From positions 10,231,001 through 10,295,000 of the forward strand of contig CM028889.1 of NCBI GenBank assembly GCA_016801885.1: 64,000 bases of DNA, read 5' to 3'. This document shows, piece by piece, positions 23,601-35,200 of this stretch (position 1 is its first letter; each line of letters begins with the position of its first letter). The stretch is from Toxotes chatareus. Taxonomy: Eukaryota > Chordata > Actinopteri > Toxotidae. Position numbers and translations under genes: made by a program. Below the pieces are notes generated by a model. It was not told the DNA's origin. It searched no databases and saw only the letters and a list, made by a program, of their open reading frames with translations.

Positions 23601-26600
23601 TTGGATCATATTTAACATACTAAATGCACACGTGAGTGTAAGATGTGCATGTTGTGTGGTTCATTACCATTTACCTACATATGTATAAAGCTGTAGGCGG
23701 GGAGCAAAGCCTAGATAGATTGAACAGCGAGGGATTTGGTTCCTAGATCTGGGCTCATCTATTAATCTAGATTAGGGAAGATTGTTGCTTTATTAACTAT
23801 TGAGTTATATCTCCCACCTGTCCCCTGGAATCAATCAGTAATGCATGTCCCGGGATTAGGAAAGAATGGCAGGCGGCAGCTCGGGGCGTTGTTTGTGCAG
23901 GATCAATTATTGGGCTGTAACAGGATCACCAAAGAGCACTGGCTGTAATTATGGGCTCAGGGACCAATGGAAAGTGCCCCCCTCGGAGCAGAGTGTGCGA
24001 CTAACACCGACACACGCAGCCAGGCTCGGTTAACAACAGGCGTACTACACAGATACACACCATTCAGTAATACATTTATTGCAGTAAACATTTGGAGGTC
24101 TTAATTCGGAAACTGAATACTATGTTCCAATAAAGGTTGGGTTTTTAGCTGTGATTATTGGAGATTTTACAGTACTAAACATGTCAGAGCAGTTACAGAA
24201 AAAGGCTTTCACTGATGTTTAAATAAAGTGGTACAACAAACTCTGTCTTGTGAGCAACTGTCAATAATTGATTCCTGTAGCTTTATTATTATATACACAT
24301 GATATGGGTTCACATCCAGCTTCAGTCTAACTTTGCCCCACTCCCCATCATACTGTAAAATAATATTTGGTATTTACAGCAGATTGTGTTCAATAGTGAT
24401 TAAATCAAATGTTGCTCTTTCTAGGCCTGTCTGCCTAATCCTGAATGACTTGCCTCTGATGGGTATTTGGTTCCTGCAGGCCTCAACATTCAGGTAAGAT
24501 TATGTGGAGGAAGGACCACTTGGACAATAGATGATTAAAAGATGGATACCTGTTTTAACTGTCGTTTAAAATAGCTTTTTGGTAGAATCTAAATGAGAAT
24601 GCAAATGAATTTAATTTCCTTGTTTGGTATCCATGCTCATTATAACATTTTGTGCTGTTACCACCTCAACCTTTAGTCCAAGCTGTTAGTGGGGTTGGGT
24701 TTTTTTTTCATATCATTTATATGTTTTCCTTCAAAGTAATAAATTAGTCTACATGGACGGGTATGGTTAAACATAAAGGTGGCTAATGTTAATTAGTCGG
24801 TCACATGTCTGCTCAGAACTGAACTAGGACTTGTTCTTAGTTTTGTGATGGCTGTTTCAGCTAAACACCAGCAGCAGGATTCCAGCACCTTTGCTGTAGT
24901 CCCCTCATGTCTTTAAAGATGGACAAACTGTGCAAAAAGAGACATGTTTTTATCTTGAAGGAAGGTAAGCTTATTTAGACAAGATTGAGACAACACAACT
25001 TCCCTCGAAAAGTTTAGATAGAAATGAATCGGCTAAGCTGCCCTAGAATACATAACATCAGTGGCCATGTCATCTCTTCCTGTTTCACAGTCTATTCTGT
25101 CCCTCGTCTCTGCTAACTATCAAATGAGAAACACCATAGAAATAATCCTAAAAAGCTAAATGGATCTGCGATGTGGGTTGAGCTAAGGACCATGAATGGA
25201 AAAGACAAGTAGTGCTGCAAATGCTCCATCTAACTTTCACCAGCTGTTGTTAAATTCTTCCGGCAGCACTAATTGTTGTGCGTGTGGTTTAGTATAAGGA
25301 TATCTGGGGATTACAGGGCATAGTCTGCATGCCTGCCGTCTAAGTGTGCGTTGTGTGGGGACAGGAGGTCATTCTGTAGCTGCTTCCCAGTACAGTCTGA
25401 CTTGGACGCATTATCTACAGACTCTGCCTCTTTTAAAAAAAAAAAATACATCTTTTGTTAGCATAATTGGCTGAATGGGTGCTCAACCATAGCAATTTTA
25501 AGAGGACATAATGCAGCCAGTCTGTGTAAATTGAAGAAGTATGTATTTCTCAAATGTTAAACATTTATCTACTGAATGGAGCTTTATTGTTGGAGTAAAA
25601 ATCAGAATGAGTGGTTTGTTGTGAGTGGATAGGTTTGTATAAGGTGAGGTGATGTGCGATTTACTATGAGTCAACTGTTGTTCTTGTCCATGCCCCTCTG
25701 CTAAACTAAGATAAGCTTGGCATGAATGTGAGAGCCATCTCTCCCCAGGGGACATAAAGCTTGTGTGGGCCTGTTGGATAAAAGCTATGTGGTTTCTTGT
25801 TGCCCTTCTCTCAATAAACTTGATACTGCACTTAATGATGTACTGTTGGACGTAAATGAAAATTTGTTATGTGTGTGTTGTCAATATATATCCTTAACAC
25901 TCACTTTCATGCTATGTATAATACTGTTGTACAAGCGTGTAACAAAGCTCCAGCTTCACTTTGCGTTCAAAAAGGGGAAGACTTCTGCAGTGGCTACATC
26001 TGTATGTGAATCTTGCTTCGTTCTAGGCCATTGTACATTGCTTCAGACAAAGACATCAGCAAAAATGGCTAAAGTCTAAACTGTAAATGCACCATTGTTC
26101 TTGTCCTTGTCCCTCTGTGCAGCATGCTGCCTCTGTTTCTGAAGGACGGTCTGCTGGTGCCCTATGTTGTGACCTCACTGGCCTTCCTCATCCTCAGCGT
26201 CTATCTGCTGTCTGCACTGGAGCACTGTTCAGAGGAAGAGCTGAGACTGGGTGCCTACCATAAGCTGTTTTTCTGCCTGCCTAAAATGGACCTGGCCTGT
26301 ATAGTGAGATGGAAGGTCAGTATTTAAGCCCTGGTACACTGACTAATGGTACAATACTCAGCACTGATTTTGTGATCTGCAGGTCAAAAGACATCTAAAT
26401 GTCTGTGTTACAACCAGAATAAATTTGGTTGTAAAGTAAATTAAGATGATAGATGTTTACTTAACATGTAATCAGGATTTGCTACCTATGAAAATCATAA
26501 TAATTTAATTCTGGTGGAATAGTTCCATGTAACCCACATATCTACAAAATGCAGAACATTATTCTGCATTAGGAGCCATATGTTGCACAACTGAGACATG

Positions 26601-28919
26601 TGTCTAACTGCTGGAGAAGAAGCAGCATATTGCCAACTCCTCAACCATGTTGTTAAAAACAGATATAACATTATTGCCCTCAAAAGGGATAAAGATCACA
26701 TTATATTATGTGGTGTTGTGGTTTATGTCAGTTACATCTTGTAGTTCAAAAGGTAGAGACTGCAGTTATAGTTGTCATTAGTTGTTAATAAAGGTTGGTA
26801 AAGGTCATGCAAATTATTCAAATCCTTTAACACAGGCAGGGATTGCAATAGTGCATGTTTTCATCTATGTCCAACACAGACAAATGGCATAGACATAAAT
26901 ACTTTAAAGCCCCTACGTTCAGATTTATTCTGCATCTTTCAGTTAATTCTGATGGCACGTTTGTGTTTGTAGAAAAGTGAGACAATCCCAGTGAAAGTCG
27001 GTGTGATCTATGTGTTCCTCTCAGCCCATTAAGTTTTCCTGCGTTAGCTGTGGCATGTGTTGCTGTCAACCATGTTGCTTTTCGATGCAACCGCTAGGAG
27101 CCACTAGAATCAAAAATTTTTTTTTAATCCTGCACACGTAAGTGTGTTTTCTTGTATGCTGTAGGCTTGCTTCGGATAAGACACATGCTCAGTGACAAAC
27201 AGTGAACAAAGCAGACCTTTTGCTGCTTGATTAGTAGTTAATAGTTCATGTCTGCTCTTGTATGCTGAGAGAGGAGGATGTGCAGCTGATGCATTTGTAA
27301 TAAGAAGGATAGTGATTTCAGGATCCCAGGTGGCTTGTACTTTGAAAGTGGCACTAGACCTAAATTGCAACTGTGTGAGAAGATATACCCAACTGTATAA
27401 ATAAAGATCATGTGCCGCTGTAAGCTGTGTAAGCTGTCCAGGGATGAAAGCCGCTGCCAGGCAAAGAATTATTTATCACTTATTTAAGTTTCCACAGCGT
27501 CTGAAGTGGCTGCACCGCCAGCCCCTTAGTGACAGGGGCACCGATAGGGTGTCAGAGATTAAGAGAAGGTGTCTTTTTATAGCACATGTCATTAACACAG
27601 GTTTGCCTAGATATATTTATTTACACAAGCAGCATAAATAGCGAGCCCCGATGATGCCGATAAGGTTTCATGGGTTTGGGGTAGTGAAGGTGGGTGTGGG
27701 CATGAGGTGGTTCCTCCATCTTACTCAGCGACTTATCTATGGGTCATAAAGCCCAAATGGACACCTGAATGATCTCACTTTCACCATCCCCTCTGTTTGC
27801 TGCTCCGTGACAGGATAAAAAGTGGCTTTATCGGCCAAAAAATTAAAATCGCGTGTGAGTTTGGACAAATTACATATTTTGTTTATTTTTGACTTGAAGC
27901 CAAATGTTAATGCACTTTTTCCTTTTTATTTCATAAACATAAAAAAAGAACAGTAATTGACATGTGCAAAAGTTTGGACACCCCCTCTTTGGCAGATATC
28001 ACAGCTTGCAAATTTGCTTATATTCAGTGGAATCCATTCTGCCCTCTATCTGTACAGCCTTTCCTGTTCCACTGGCTGCCACACAACCCCAAAGCAGAAT
28101 ATTTTCATCCTTATGTTTAACAGTTGGCAAGCTGTTCTTTTCATCAAATGCTGCTCCATAGGCATCAGTTTGCTTAATTTTCAGATCCTCAGTCAGTTGC
28201 TAGGAGGAATCAATGGTTGTTGAGTGTTACCAAGGTTTGAAGACTCAGACTTTTTTTTTTAAGTTCATAAAATAAAAAGAACCAGTGCATTAACATTTGA
28301 AGAATTTTCTCATTTCTCATGTCTGTTTGCTGCAAAGGTTGTATTTACTTAAAAAAAAAAATGTCAGTGGTCCACCAGTGCCCAAACTTTTGTATGAGCA
28401 TTTTATGATGTGACTGAGGTCACAAGATGACAACTTAACAAACTCCATCTTTGATGATGATGAAGATGATGAAGACCGTAACATATAACTGAAAGATCTG
28501 GAAAAAGCCAGTGTGTAGACCTTGAGGTAAGATTATTTTGCCAAGCTGTTATGTGATGTTTCAACTGTTGTTTTATGGAGCTCTAAAGTAGAACCTGACC
28601 ATGGCTACTTTATCTTAGCCAGAGCCTTTATGGATTTTAATGTGAACTCAGCATTTTTACACAATCTTGAGGCCTTGGACTTATTTGAATCTGACGATCT
28701 CTTTCTTTCTCTCTGTTACAGTTCTACATCAGCATTGCAGCCATGGCTGGTTTGAGCATTGTGAGTGTAGCTGTGGTCCCACCGCCACACTTACCTGACT
28801 TGTTTCCTGTGTTGGTGTCTATCACTGCTTTCCTGCACTTCTTGGGGACATTTATATATTTTAACATTGTTCAGTTCAGCAAGCCGCCCAGCAGAAAGAA
28901 CCAGAAGAAGAACAACTGA
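14253..28919 (+). CDS. alg6: Dolichyl-P-Glc:Man9GlcNAc2-PP-dolichol alpha-1,3-glucosyltransferase, 14 coding exons
   Basis: Alg6 is the ER-membrane GT-C enzyme that adds the first glucose to the lipid-linked N-glycan precursor. Coding exons: 14253-14334, 14594-14678, 15050-15139, 15228-15316, 15559-15641, 16280-16344, 16806-16991, 18066-18201, 21078-21163, 22705-22789, 23116-23186, 24425-24493, 26123-26315, 28722-28919. All have AG/GT borders and consistent phases, giving 505 residues (human 507). Seen: an N-terminal membrane segment ending RWGVSFNSYSG, the luminal motif MFGDYEAQRHWQE, WGLDYPPLTAYH (Asp71, the position of the GT-C catalytic base), LIDYGHFQ, LNYKQMELYHALPFF, FSYQVHEKSIL and a basic C-terminal tail RKNQKKNN. 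Many hydrophobic segments run throughout. Met at 14253 was chosen because it gives the family N-terminus. alg8 is excluded by overall match. Exon 6 uses a weak GTATCC donor. Confidence 0.96.
19125..19345. promoter_or_regulatory. Candidate conserved element in alg6 intron 8
   Basis: Inside the 2.9-kb intron 8 is a GC-balanced block with CG dinucleotides and no splice-bounded frame, quite unlike the AT-rich flanks. Neighbours of key developmental genes often host distant enhancers in their introns, so a foxd3 enhancer is a reasonable guess. No conservation data are available here. Confidence 0.25.
20180..20552. mobile_element. hAT-like non-autonomous DNA repeat (teleost interspersed family)
   Basis: A degenerate copy of a very common fish repeat. 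It starts near AGAGCTGAGGTAATTAGT, contains TCTCAAATGTGAGAAATTGCTGC, GTTTTGGACTGTTGCTCAGACAAAACAAG and GAAGACATCAATTTG, and ends with ATTGATTAGTGAAGAAAA...GGAGCCCT. The internal blocks recur at 30750-30962 in this window, which supports a repeat. Assignment to a hAT-type family is from memory of the consensus. Confidence 0.7.
20621..20714. repeat. (ATA)n(ACA)n(ATA)n compound microsatellite
   Basis: Long ATA/AAT array interrupted by about seven AAC units around 20678-20699. It lies in alg6 intron 8, immediately after the hAT-like repeat. Confidence 0.95.
21744..21768. repeat. (AG)n microsatellite
   Basis: Short run of about twelve AG units in alg6 intron 9. Confidence 0.9.
23695..24010. promoter_or_regulatory. 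Candidate conserved element in alg6 intron 11
   Basis: A block with evenly mixed bases contains paired bicoid/homeodomain-like cores (GGATTA, TAATCTAGATTA), CAATTATTGGGCTG and several TAAT sites. It has the texture of a deeply conserved enhancer rather than intron filler and contains no splice-bounded exon. The host intron is 1.2 kb. Confidence 0.3.
27850..28403 (-). mobile_element. Degenerate Tc1/mariner element in alg6 intron 13
   Basis: Two arms share inverted similarity: AAATGTTAATGCACT plus a TTTTTATTT-CATAAAC block in the left arm (27900-27945) recurs on the opposite strand in the right arm (28250-28300), and CAAAAGTTTGG occurs at both ends (27967 region and 28383-28393). Between them, minus-strand sequence resembles the Tc1 transposase segment around IEGRMDSTEYKQI, broken by stops. 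This is a deleted, dead copy. Confidence 0.65.
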
Positions 28920-29790
28920 GTGATGCCAGACCTCAAGGTTTTGAACTAATTTTGCTTCAGGAAAGCCAGTGTTACACTTTGGGGTGTATCTCCTCTTAAT
29001 GAGCATGATGCCTTTCACTCATACCATCACGTACCAAACACAAATAGCACAAGTGCTTATTAAGGCATCTTGTTGGCTAATAAAAATTACTGTACTGCAA
29101 AATGCCAATTCAGAGGAGCTGTGACATCATATAAAAGGAAAGGGTAGTCATATTTTTCCAGTTTGGACCAACTGATTTTGTGAAATTATAAAATGAATAA
29201 AAAGTCTCTAATTTGAGCTTTTACATGTAGTTAATGTATTTCTCCCATAACTACATGACCTAGTTCATGAGAAATATACCTCCTCTCGAATTATTTTTGC
29301 TTGGACCATTGATAGTTCATTCTTCAAACTAGACTATAGCTATGGCTTCAGTCATCTGGGGACATCACAAGTAAACATGCAATAGATGAGCAGTGTACAG
29401 CCCAAACATTTTCAGAGAACTCAGTGCCTGTAAGTTTAAGCTACAGGAGGTGGTCACAATAATAGGAACACCTGTTTTAATGTTCAGTTATTGTTAAGAC
29501 CGTGGCAGATTTAATTTTGAGGTAATGTTTGAAGCCATAGCTGGGGGTGGGGTTAGATTTAATGATACGTTGTGGTGTTCATGTTATTTTGTCCACCCTC
29601 AGCACTTGCTCTGGGGATTGTGATTAAATACACGTCTGATGGGACTGTACTCAGGTCTACTAGTTATGGTTGTTCATTATCTATTCATGTGAACTTTTTT
29701 TTTTTTTTTTTTTTAGTTTTCTACTATATATTTTTATCCATCGTTGAAGTTATTTTGTACAAAGTTGGTTTTTGGGAAAATAAATAAAAT
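28920..29790 (+). other. alg6: alg6 3' UTR region
   Basis: Polyadenylation signals AATAAA occur at 29079-29084, 29196-29201 and, in tandem, 29779-29788. Any could end the transcript. A poly-T run sits at about 29697-29715. No further coding sequence is seen. Confidence 0.5.
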
Positions 29791-30749
29791 TTCTCAATGA
29801 TCTAAAGTGAACATCCGTTTTATTGCCACTTTGTTAAATGATTTGATTTGGAGCAGCTTCATATAAACTGTCTACATTATCCAAGTAGTCTGCTAAATCA
29901 CCCACTAACAGTCTGGCAGAGACAGAGCCAATAATTGGACCGAAATTATATCTTTCAAAGCTTTTACTCAACATCATTAAATATTAATTACAAGTCCTGG
30001 ATACTACAAGGGTCCTGTAGAAAAGACCTGTACATCTAAAACAAAACCAGTGACAGGAGAGGCCTTAAAAAGAGATGATGGAAGGTGACATATCTGAACA
30101 TAATGCTATAAAGTTGAAATACCACAGAAAAAGGTACAAGCAATTTCTTTCTCCAATCTCTGAGCGAGTTAATGACAGGCATAAAAAAATCCATTACAAC
30201 TATAAATGTTATCAGGTCAGTGAGGGTTGCCTGTGCATCTGAGGCTCCGGGCCGGTAGCAACTAATGGGCCATAGGGGCAAATAGAAGCCCAAGATCTGA
30301 GTTAACTGGTACTACAATGGGACATGAACTCGAGGGGCCAATTAGAGGTGGTGTGAAAGGCATTGGTTTGCTCTTTTATTACACGTGTTTATATAACATA
30401 ATGCCAATTCATTTAAAGATGCGAGGGGCAATGAGAATTTATCACCTCTCACTTCTGAAATGGAAGTAAGTCATAAAACACAGGTAAACAACAAATACAG
30501 CTGAAGTGAAACATAAAAAAGTAACATACAAAATCATAATCTTTGGTCTATTTTGTTAATATTAAATGGAGCTGAAAAAAACAGCTGAATAATATGTTAA
30601 AAGAAAATGACATTTATATGGGCAGAAAGCGGCAGAACAGTCACTGGTGGGACCCGTGGTGTTTTTCCATCAGAAAGTTTCGGCCCATTCATTGACAACA
30701 GTTTTGATTTGTTATTTATCAACCAAAAATAAATGCCCACAAGGCGCGT

Positions 30750-30962
30750 GTTCTAGCTTCTCATGTGTGAGGATTTGCTGCCTTCACCTTTCTCTGTCTT
30801 ATATTATTTTATTTTAAATGAGAATATCTTTGGATGTTTAACCATAAAGCAAGCAATTTAAAGACATCAATTTGGGCTCTTCATTTTAGACACTAAACAA
30901 GTAATTGATTAATTTGAGAAAATAATCAAAAGACTAATTGCTAATCAATATAAACATTTGAG
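30750..30962. mobile_element. Fragment of the same hAT-like repeat family
   Basis: The blocks TGTGAGGATTTGCTGC, AGCAATTTAAAGACATCAATTTGGGCTC and TAATTGATTAATTTGAGAAAATAATC match, with substitutions, the copy in alg6 intron 8. It is truncated at its left side and diverged. Confidence 0.65.
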
Positions 30963-31299
30963 GAACATAAGGGGAACATGCTGCTGTATGACATAATATT
31001 CCCAGTCATAAACAATAATAATAAAGCCACAAAATATAACACTCACTGAAGCATCAAACTGCTTTGTCTGGCTGTGTTTACACTGCTCTGTTCAAACTGA
31101 TTTGAGAAAGATTAGGTTTGCAAATGAAAACTCATATAAATGCCACCTTATTTTGTGACATTTAAAGTATCATATTCTGATGGAGTACTTTTTTTTTTTT
31201 TTTTTTTTTACTTCTATTGATTTTCCTGCTGTTTACAAAAAGTGAAATAAAAACAAAACCACAATAATTACGGTATAGGTAAGATGTGGATGTGTTTTA

Positions 31300-31960
31300 A
31301 TAGATGGGGGAAGGGGGTATTAAAAACACCATGGATCCTTCTATCAACCTCCTAAGGGGCTTGTATCAAAACATTAGTTTTGTTTATGGGCGTACTGGCT
31401 TTGTCCTTCACGTGGCCTCTAAGGGTGATAAAGTGAGAGTTACACGATCCACCTTAGGCAGAAATAGGAAATGTTGCTGTGAACACCAGCTGTTGCTTAG
31501 GTCGACTCGGGCAGTGAGAGGCCTCGGCCTTCCCAGGCGCTGCCAAATAAAGAGACTACTGTGTTGTGTAAGACAGTTTGCACCCCCACCTTTACTTTTC
31601 AAAGGTGTTAAACTGCACAGGTGGGGAGGATTGCATAGTTTTAGCCATAAAGGGGATGAGGGTTGCCATCTGAAAGAACATTATTTGTACAGCGTTGCAG
31701 CATTGTGGTTAATGTAGAATCAACATTTGTCAGCTGCCAGGCAGAGGCTCCGGAAGGTAGATGGGGTCTAACACGTCAGAGGATTTGCTCCTGCCGTTTC
31801 AGACACTTCTCCCGCAAATGAATGACGGCTTCCAAGACATCTCAGCCTCACAACTGACAGCACAGATTCCACATTCATCTCCTGCCTTATCTCCTTGGGA
31901 TCATATGCACAAGAAGTGAAGAGCAATTCCATTAGCTGTCAACAGCTGAGATGCCTCGCC
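31300..31960. promoter_or_regulatory. Candidate conserved non-coding block downstream of alg6
   Basis: About 650 bases of mixed composition, with GGATCC, CACGTGGCC and CAGCTG motifs, standing out from the AT-rich neighbourhood. A 137-residue open frame crosses part of it, but its composition shows no family resemblance. It may be a regulatory element shared across the block; evidence is compositional only. Confidence 0.25.
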
Positions 31961-32216
31961 AACAAAAACCTGGGGAATATGGGAGAAGAAAACATGATCG
32001 TAACCCCACTGGCACCCAGTGATATTACACACACGGCGGTCGCTGTCAAGATTGAATATCCACAAAGAAAAGCATTAACAGGAGGCATATTTTCTATAAA
32101 CCATGGTTATCTGTTAATAAACCAAGATGTATGGTAATGGATTTCTGTCAGTCATTAAACTTCATTTGTAATTCATTCAATTTCTAAAAATTAGAATTGA
32201 AGTAAATTATTGTACC

Positions 32217-35200
32217 TCAGCCCATAATGGACTTGAGAAAGTCGTAGGAGCTGCTCATCTTCAAAGGACCTAAAAAGAGAAATTATGAAACTTAAAATCA
32301 AGCACGTATAGATACATTGAAGTGTTTAAGAAAAACATGCCTAAGTGGCAAGAAAATAATAAAAGCAAATGCAAAGACAAATACTCTCGCAAGAACTGTG
32401 TAATTGGAAATGTCTATAAATGTAAACTACAGTCCCCACAAGAATTATGTATTCTAATAAGGCTATTTTTTGTGTTTTCACCTATATCTTGTTACAGAAA
32501 GTACTTATTTGTTATGTTAATATTTCAAAGAATCCTGAAAGTATATTTTTTGCACCCTGAGATAAAATGCAATGACATTCAGTAAATCAGAAATCCCGTC
32601 TGGAAAGACTGCATACTCGGCAACCCACGGTGTCGATCGAAGGCCACCTGCTTCAGTTGGACCAAAACAGCCTAATATACAACTCTCCCCTTTAATTGCA
32701 ACTGTGTGGTCAATCAGAAAGCATAAAACTCCCACTGGGTATGTGGCATATGTCTGTGAGGCCTCTTAGGATTGATGTACCAGAGTCTGGGAGCTGCCTG
32801 GGCCAGTAGCCCACAACCTGCGACACAGCCCCATCACTTTTATGACATCTTAAGGAATCTTCTTTTTAATACAGTCCATTACTGCTGACATACAAATCTT
32901 CCCCAATGTGGTCCTATCTATGGGCTGATCAATTTTTACACTGCTGAGCCGTCCCCTTTCCCCTCATTTTGTCATTTCAAAATTCATATTATATAGGATT
33001 TTCTTATGGGAAAAACCGCAATAAAAATACGTTACCACCCCGACGACATGCACAAGTCAGTACTTGGCTGTTACTAAAAAGCTTCAGAGAAAATAAAATT
33101 TGTTTCTGTAGTAAGCAGAACTGTTTAAATGTTATTTATTTTTATGTTCCTAAGAAAATATATTGTGAAGTGCAGCATTGATTTAGAACATAACCATGTC
33201 TCGATACAGGGTGGAGGGGCTGAATTTATGAATCCTTTGCACAACTCCTTTAATTGAATTTTCCAAATCTCTCACCACACACAAATAATCAATACCTACA
33301 GCTGAGGGAAACTTGCCTCAGAATTATTAGGGCCTTTCTTTTTCAATTTTGTAGTCATCAGCACATACAGGCACTGTGGGTATTTGTAATGCTGCGACTA
33401 TACCCTGAGGATTTATGCTTGCCCCAAGCTTGATTGCTCACCAAAAGTGACTTCTTTAGACTGCTTACTGAAACTTTTGTTAACCTTAAAGGACAGTCGT
33501 AAGCGCTTCTAAATACCATACTCTCTCCCTCTCTGAGAAAGACGGACCTCTAACTATCACAGTATAAGGCAGAAAAGGAGATGACAAGGCAGGAAAAAAG
33601 GAGAGAGAGGGATAGAAAGCAGAAGGGAAGAAGAAGATATAAGAGGAAAAGTGGGACTGGAGGATTGGCCTTTAAGGTTTAAAAGTCCTCCTAGATTTAC
33701 TCAGCTGCTTTGGCAGGGTGGGGGTGCCAGAGGCTTTGCTTAGCACCTATGAGAGGAGTGACCAGCGTACTGAGTCTGAACAGGCAGAAAGGTGTAATGG
33801 CTACTACGGTCAGACAATTTGTAACTTTTGAGTGCTAAGACATTTTTCCTCTTACAAATGAAAAGTTAGAAAACTAAGAAGTATTAAAACACACCCATAC
33901 TCTTTTCAATTTACAGCATTCTGATCTGACCAGTACCTTATGGTACCCAATCTCAGCTAATTTTAGCAGATTTAAACAGAAACAGTACAGTATGTGTACA
34001 GCAACTGACCTTTTGCCAACTTTATGACTCTCCTCTTCTTGTGCTACTGTTCAACTATGTTTTACCACTTACCATTATCCCATTATTGTCACTTGTGGCT
34101 ACAGTGGTTGCCTCTTTAACAGATATGCCACAGTCATGTGCTACTGTTCTCTGTTTTGTGCTGCACGTTTGCCTCCCCAGTCCAGATGTCCCAGAGGAAA
34201 GAATAAAAATAGCTTTTTTTTTTTTTTTTTTTAATGACAACAGAGGTTTGCATTGTGGTCTTAATTTTTTTAGGGAGACAAACAGGTGCCTCTAATCAGT
34301 GCATGAGATATTATACCAGAAACAGTACCAGCGATATTCATACACATAAATTAATTTGAATGTGAATTAGTTCTACATCTTCAATACTGTGACTGTGTGC
34401 TATTTCAGCCTGGCTCAGTATAAGACCGTGCCCACACACAACATGACCACTCATTTAAAGTCTGAGGTCCTGAATCACAGTTTCCTGTAAAGTATAGTGA
34501 GTGTAAAACAGCCCAATTAAAAGATTTGACTCTGGATCAACTGAGTTAATCCAGCACTTTTTCTCATTAATGTACACACAGCACCCCATACTGACAGAGA
34601 AACACAAAATTGTTGACATTTTTGCAGATTTATTAAAAAAGAAAAACTGAAATATCACACGGCCATAAATATTCAGACCCTTTTCTGTGACCCTCATATA
34701 TTTAACTCGGGTGCTGTCCATTTCTTCTGATCATCCTTGAGATGGTTCTACACCTTCATTGGAGTCCAGCTGTGTTTGATTATACTGATTGGACTTGATT
34801 AGGAAGGCCACACACCTGTCTATATAAGACCTTACAGCTCACAGTGCATGTCAGAGCAAATGAGAATCATGAGGTCAAAGGAACTGCCTGAAGAGCTCAG
34901 AGACAGAATGGTGGCAAGGCACAGATCTGACCAAGGTTACAAAAAAATTTCTGCTGCACTTAAGGTTCCTAAGAGCACAGTGGCCTCCATAATCCTTAAA
35001 TGGAAGACGTTTGGGACGAAATGGGAGAAAGTTCTAGAAAGTCAGCCATCACTGCAGCCCTCCACCAGTCGGGGCTTTATGGCAGAGTGCCCCAACGGAA
35101 GCCTCTCCTCAGTGCAAGACACATGAAAGCCTGCATGGAGTTTGCTAAAAAACACCTGAAGGACTCCAAGATGGTGAGAAATAAGATTCTCTGGTCTGAT

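Larger units (their letters stand above)
29791..32216. other. Tail-to-tail spacer between alg6 and itgb3bp
   Basis: This is the convergent interval between two 3' ends. It holds a hAT-like repeat fragment, a poly-T run (31189-31209) and a GC-balanced block described separately. No gene was recognised. Confidence 0.55.
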
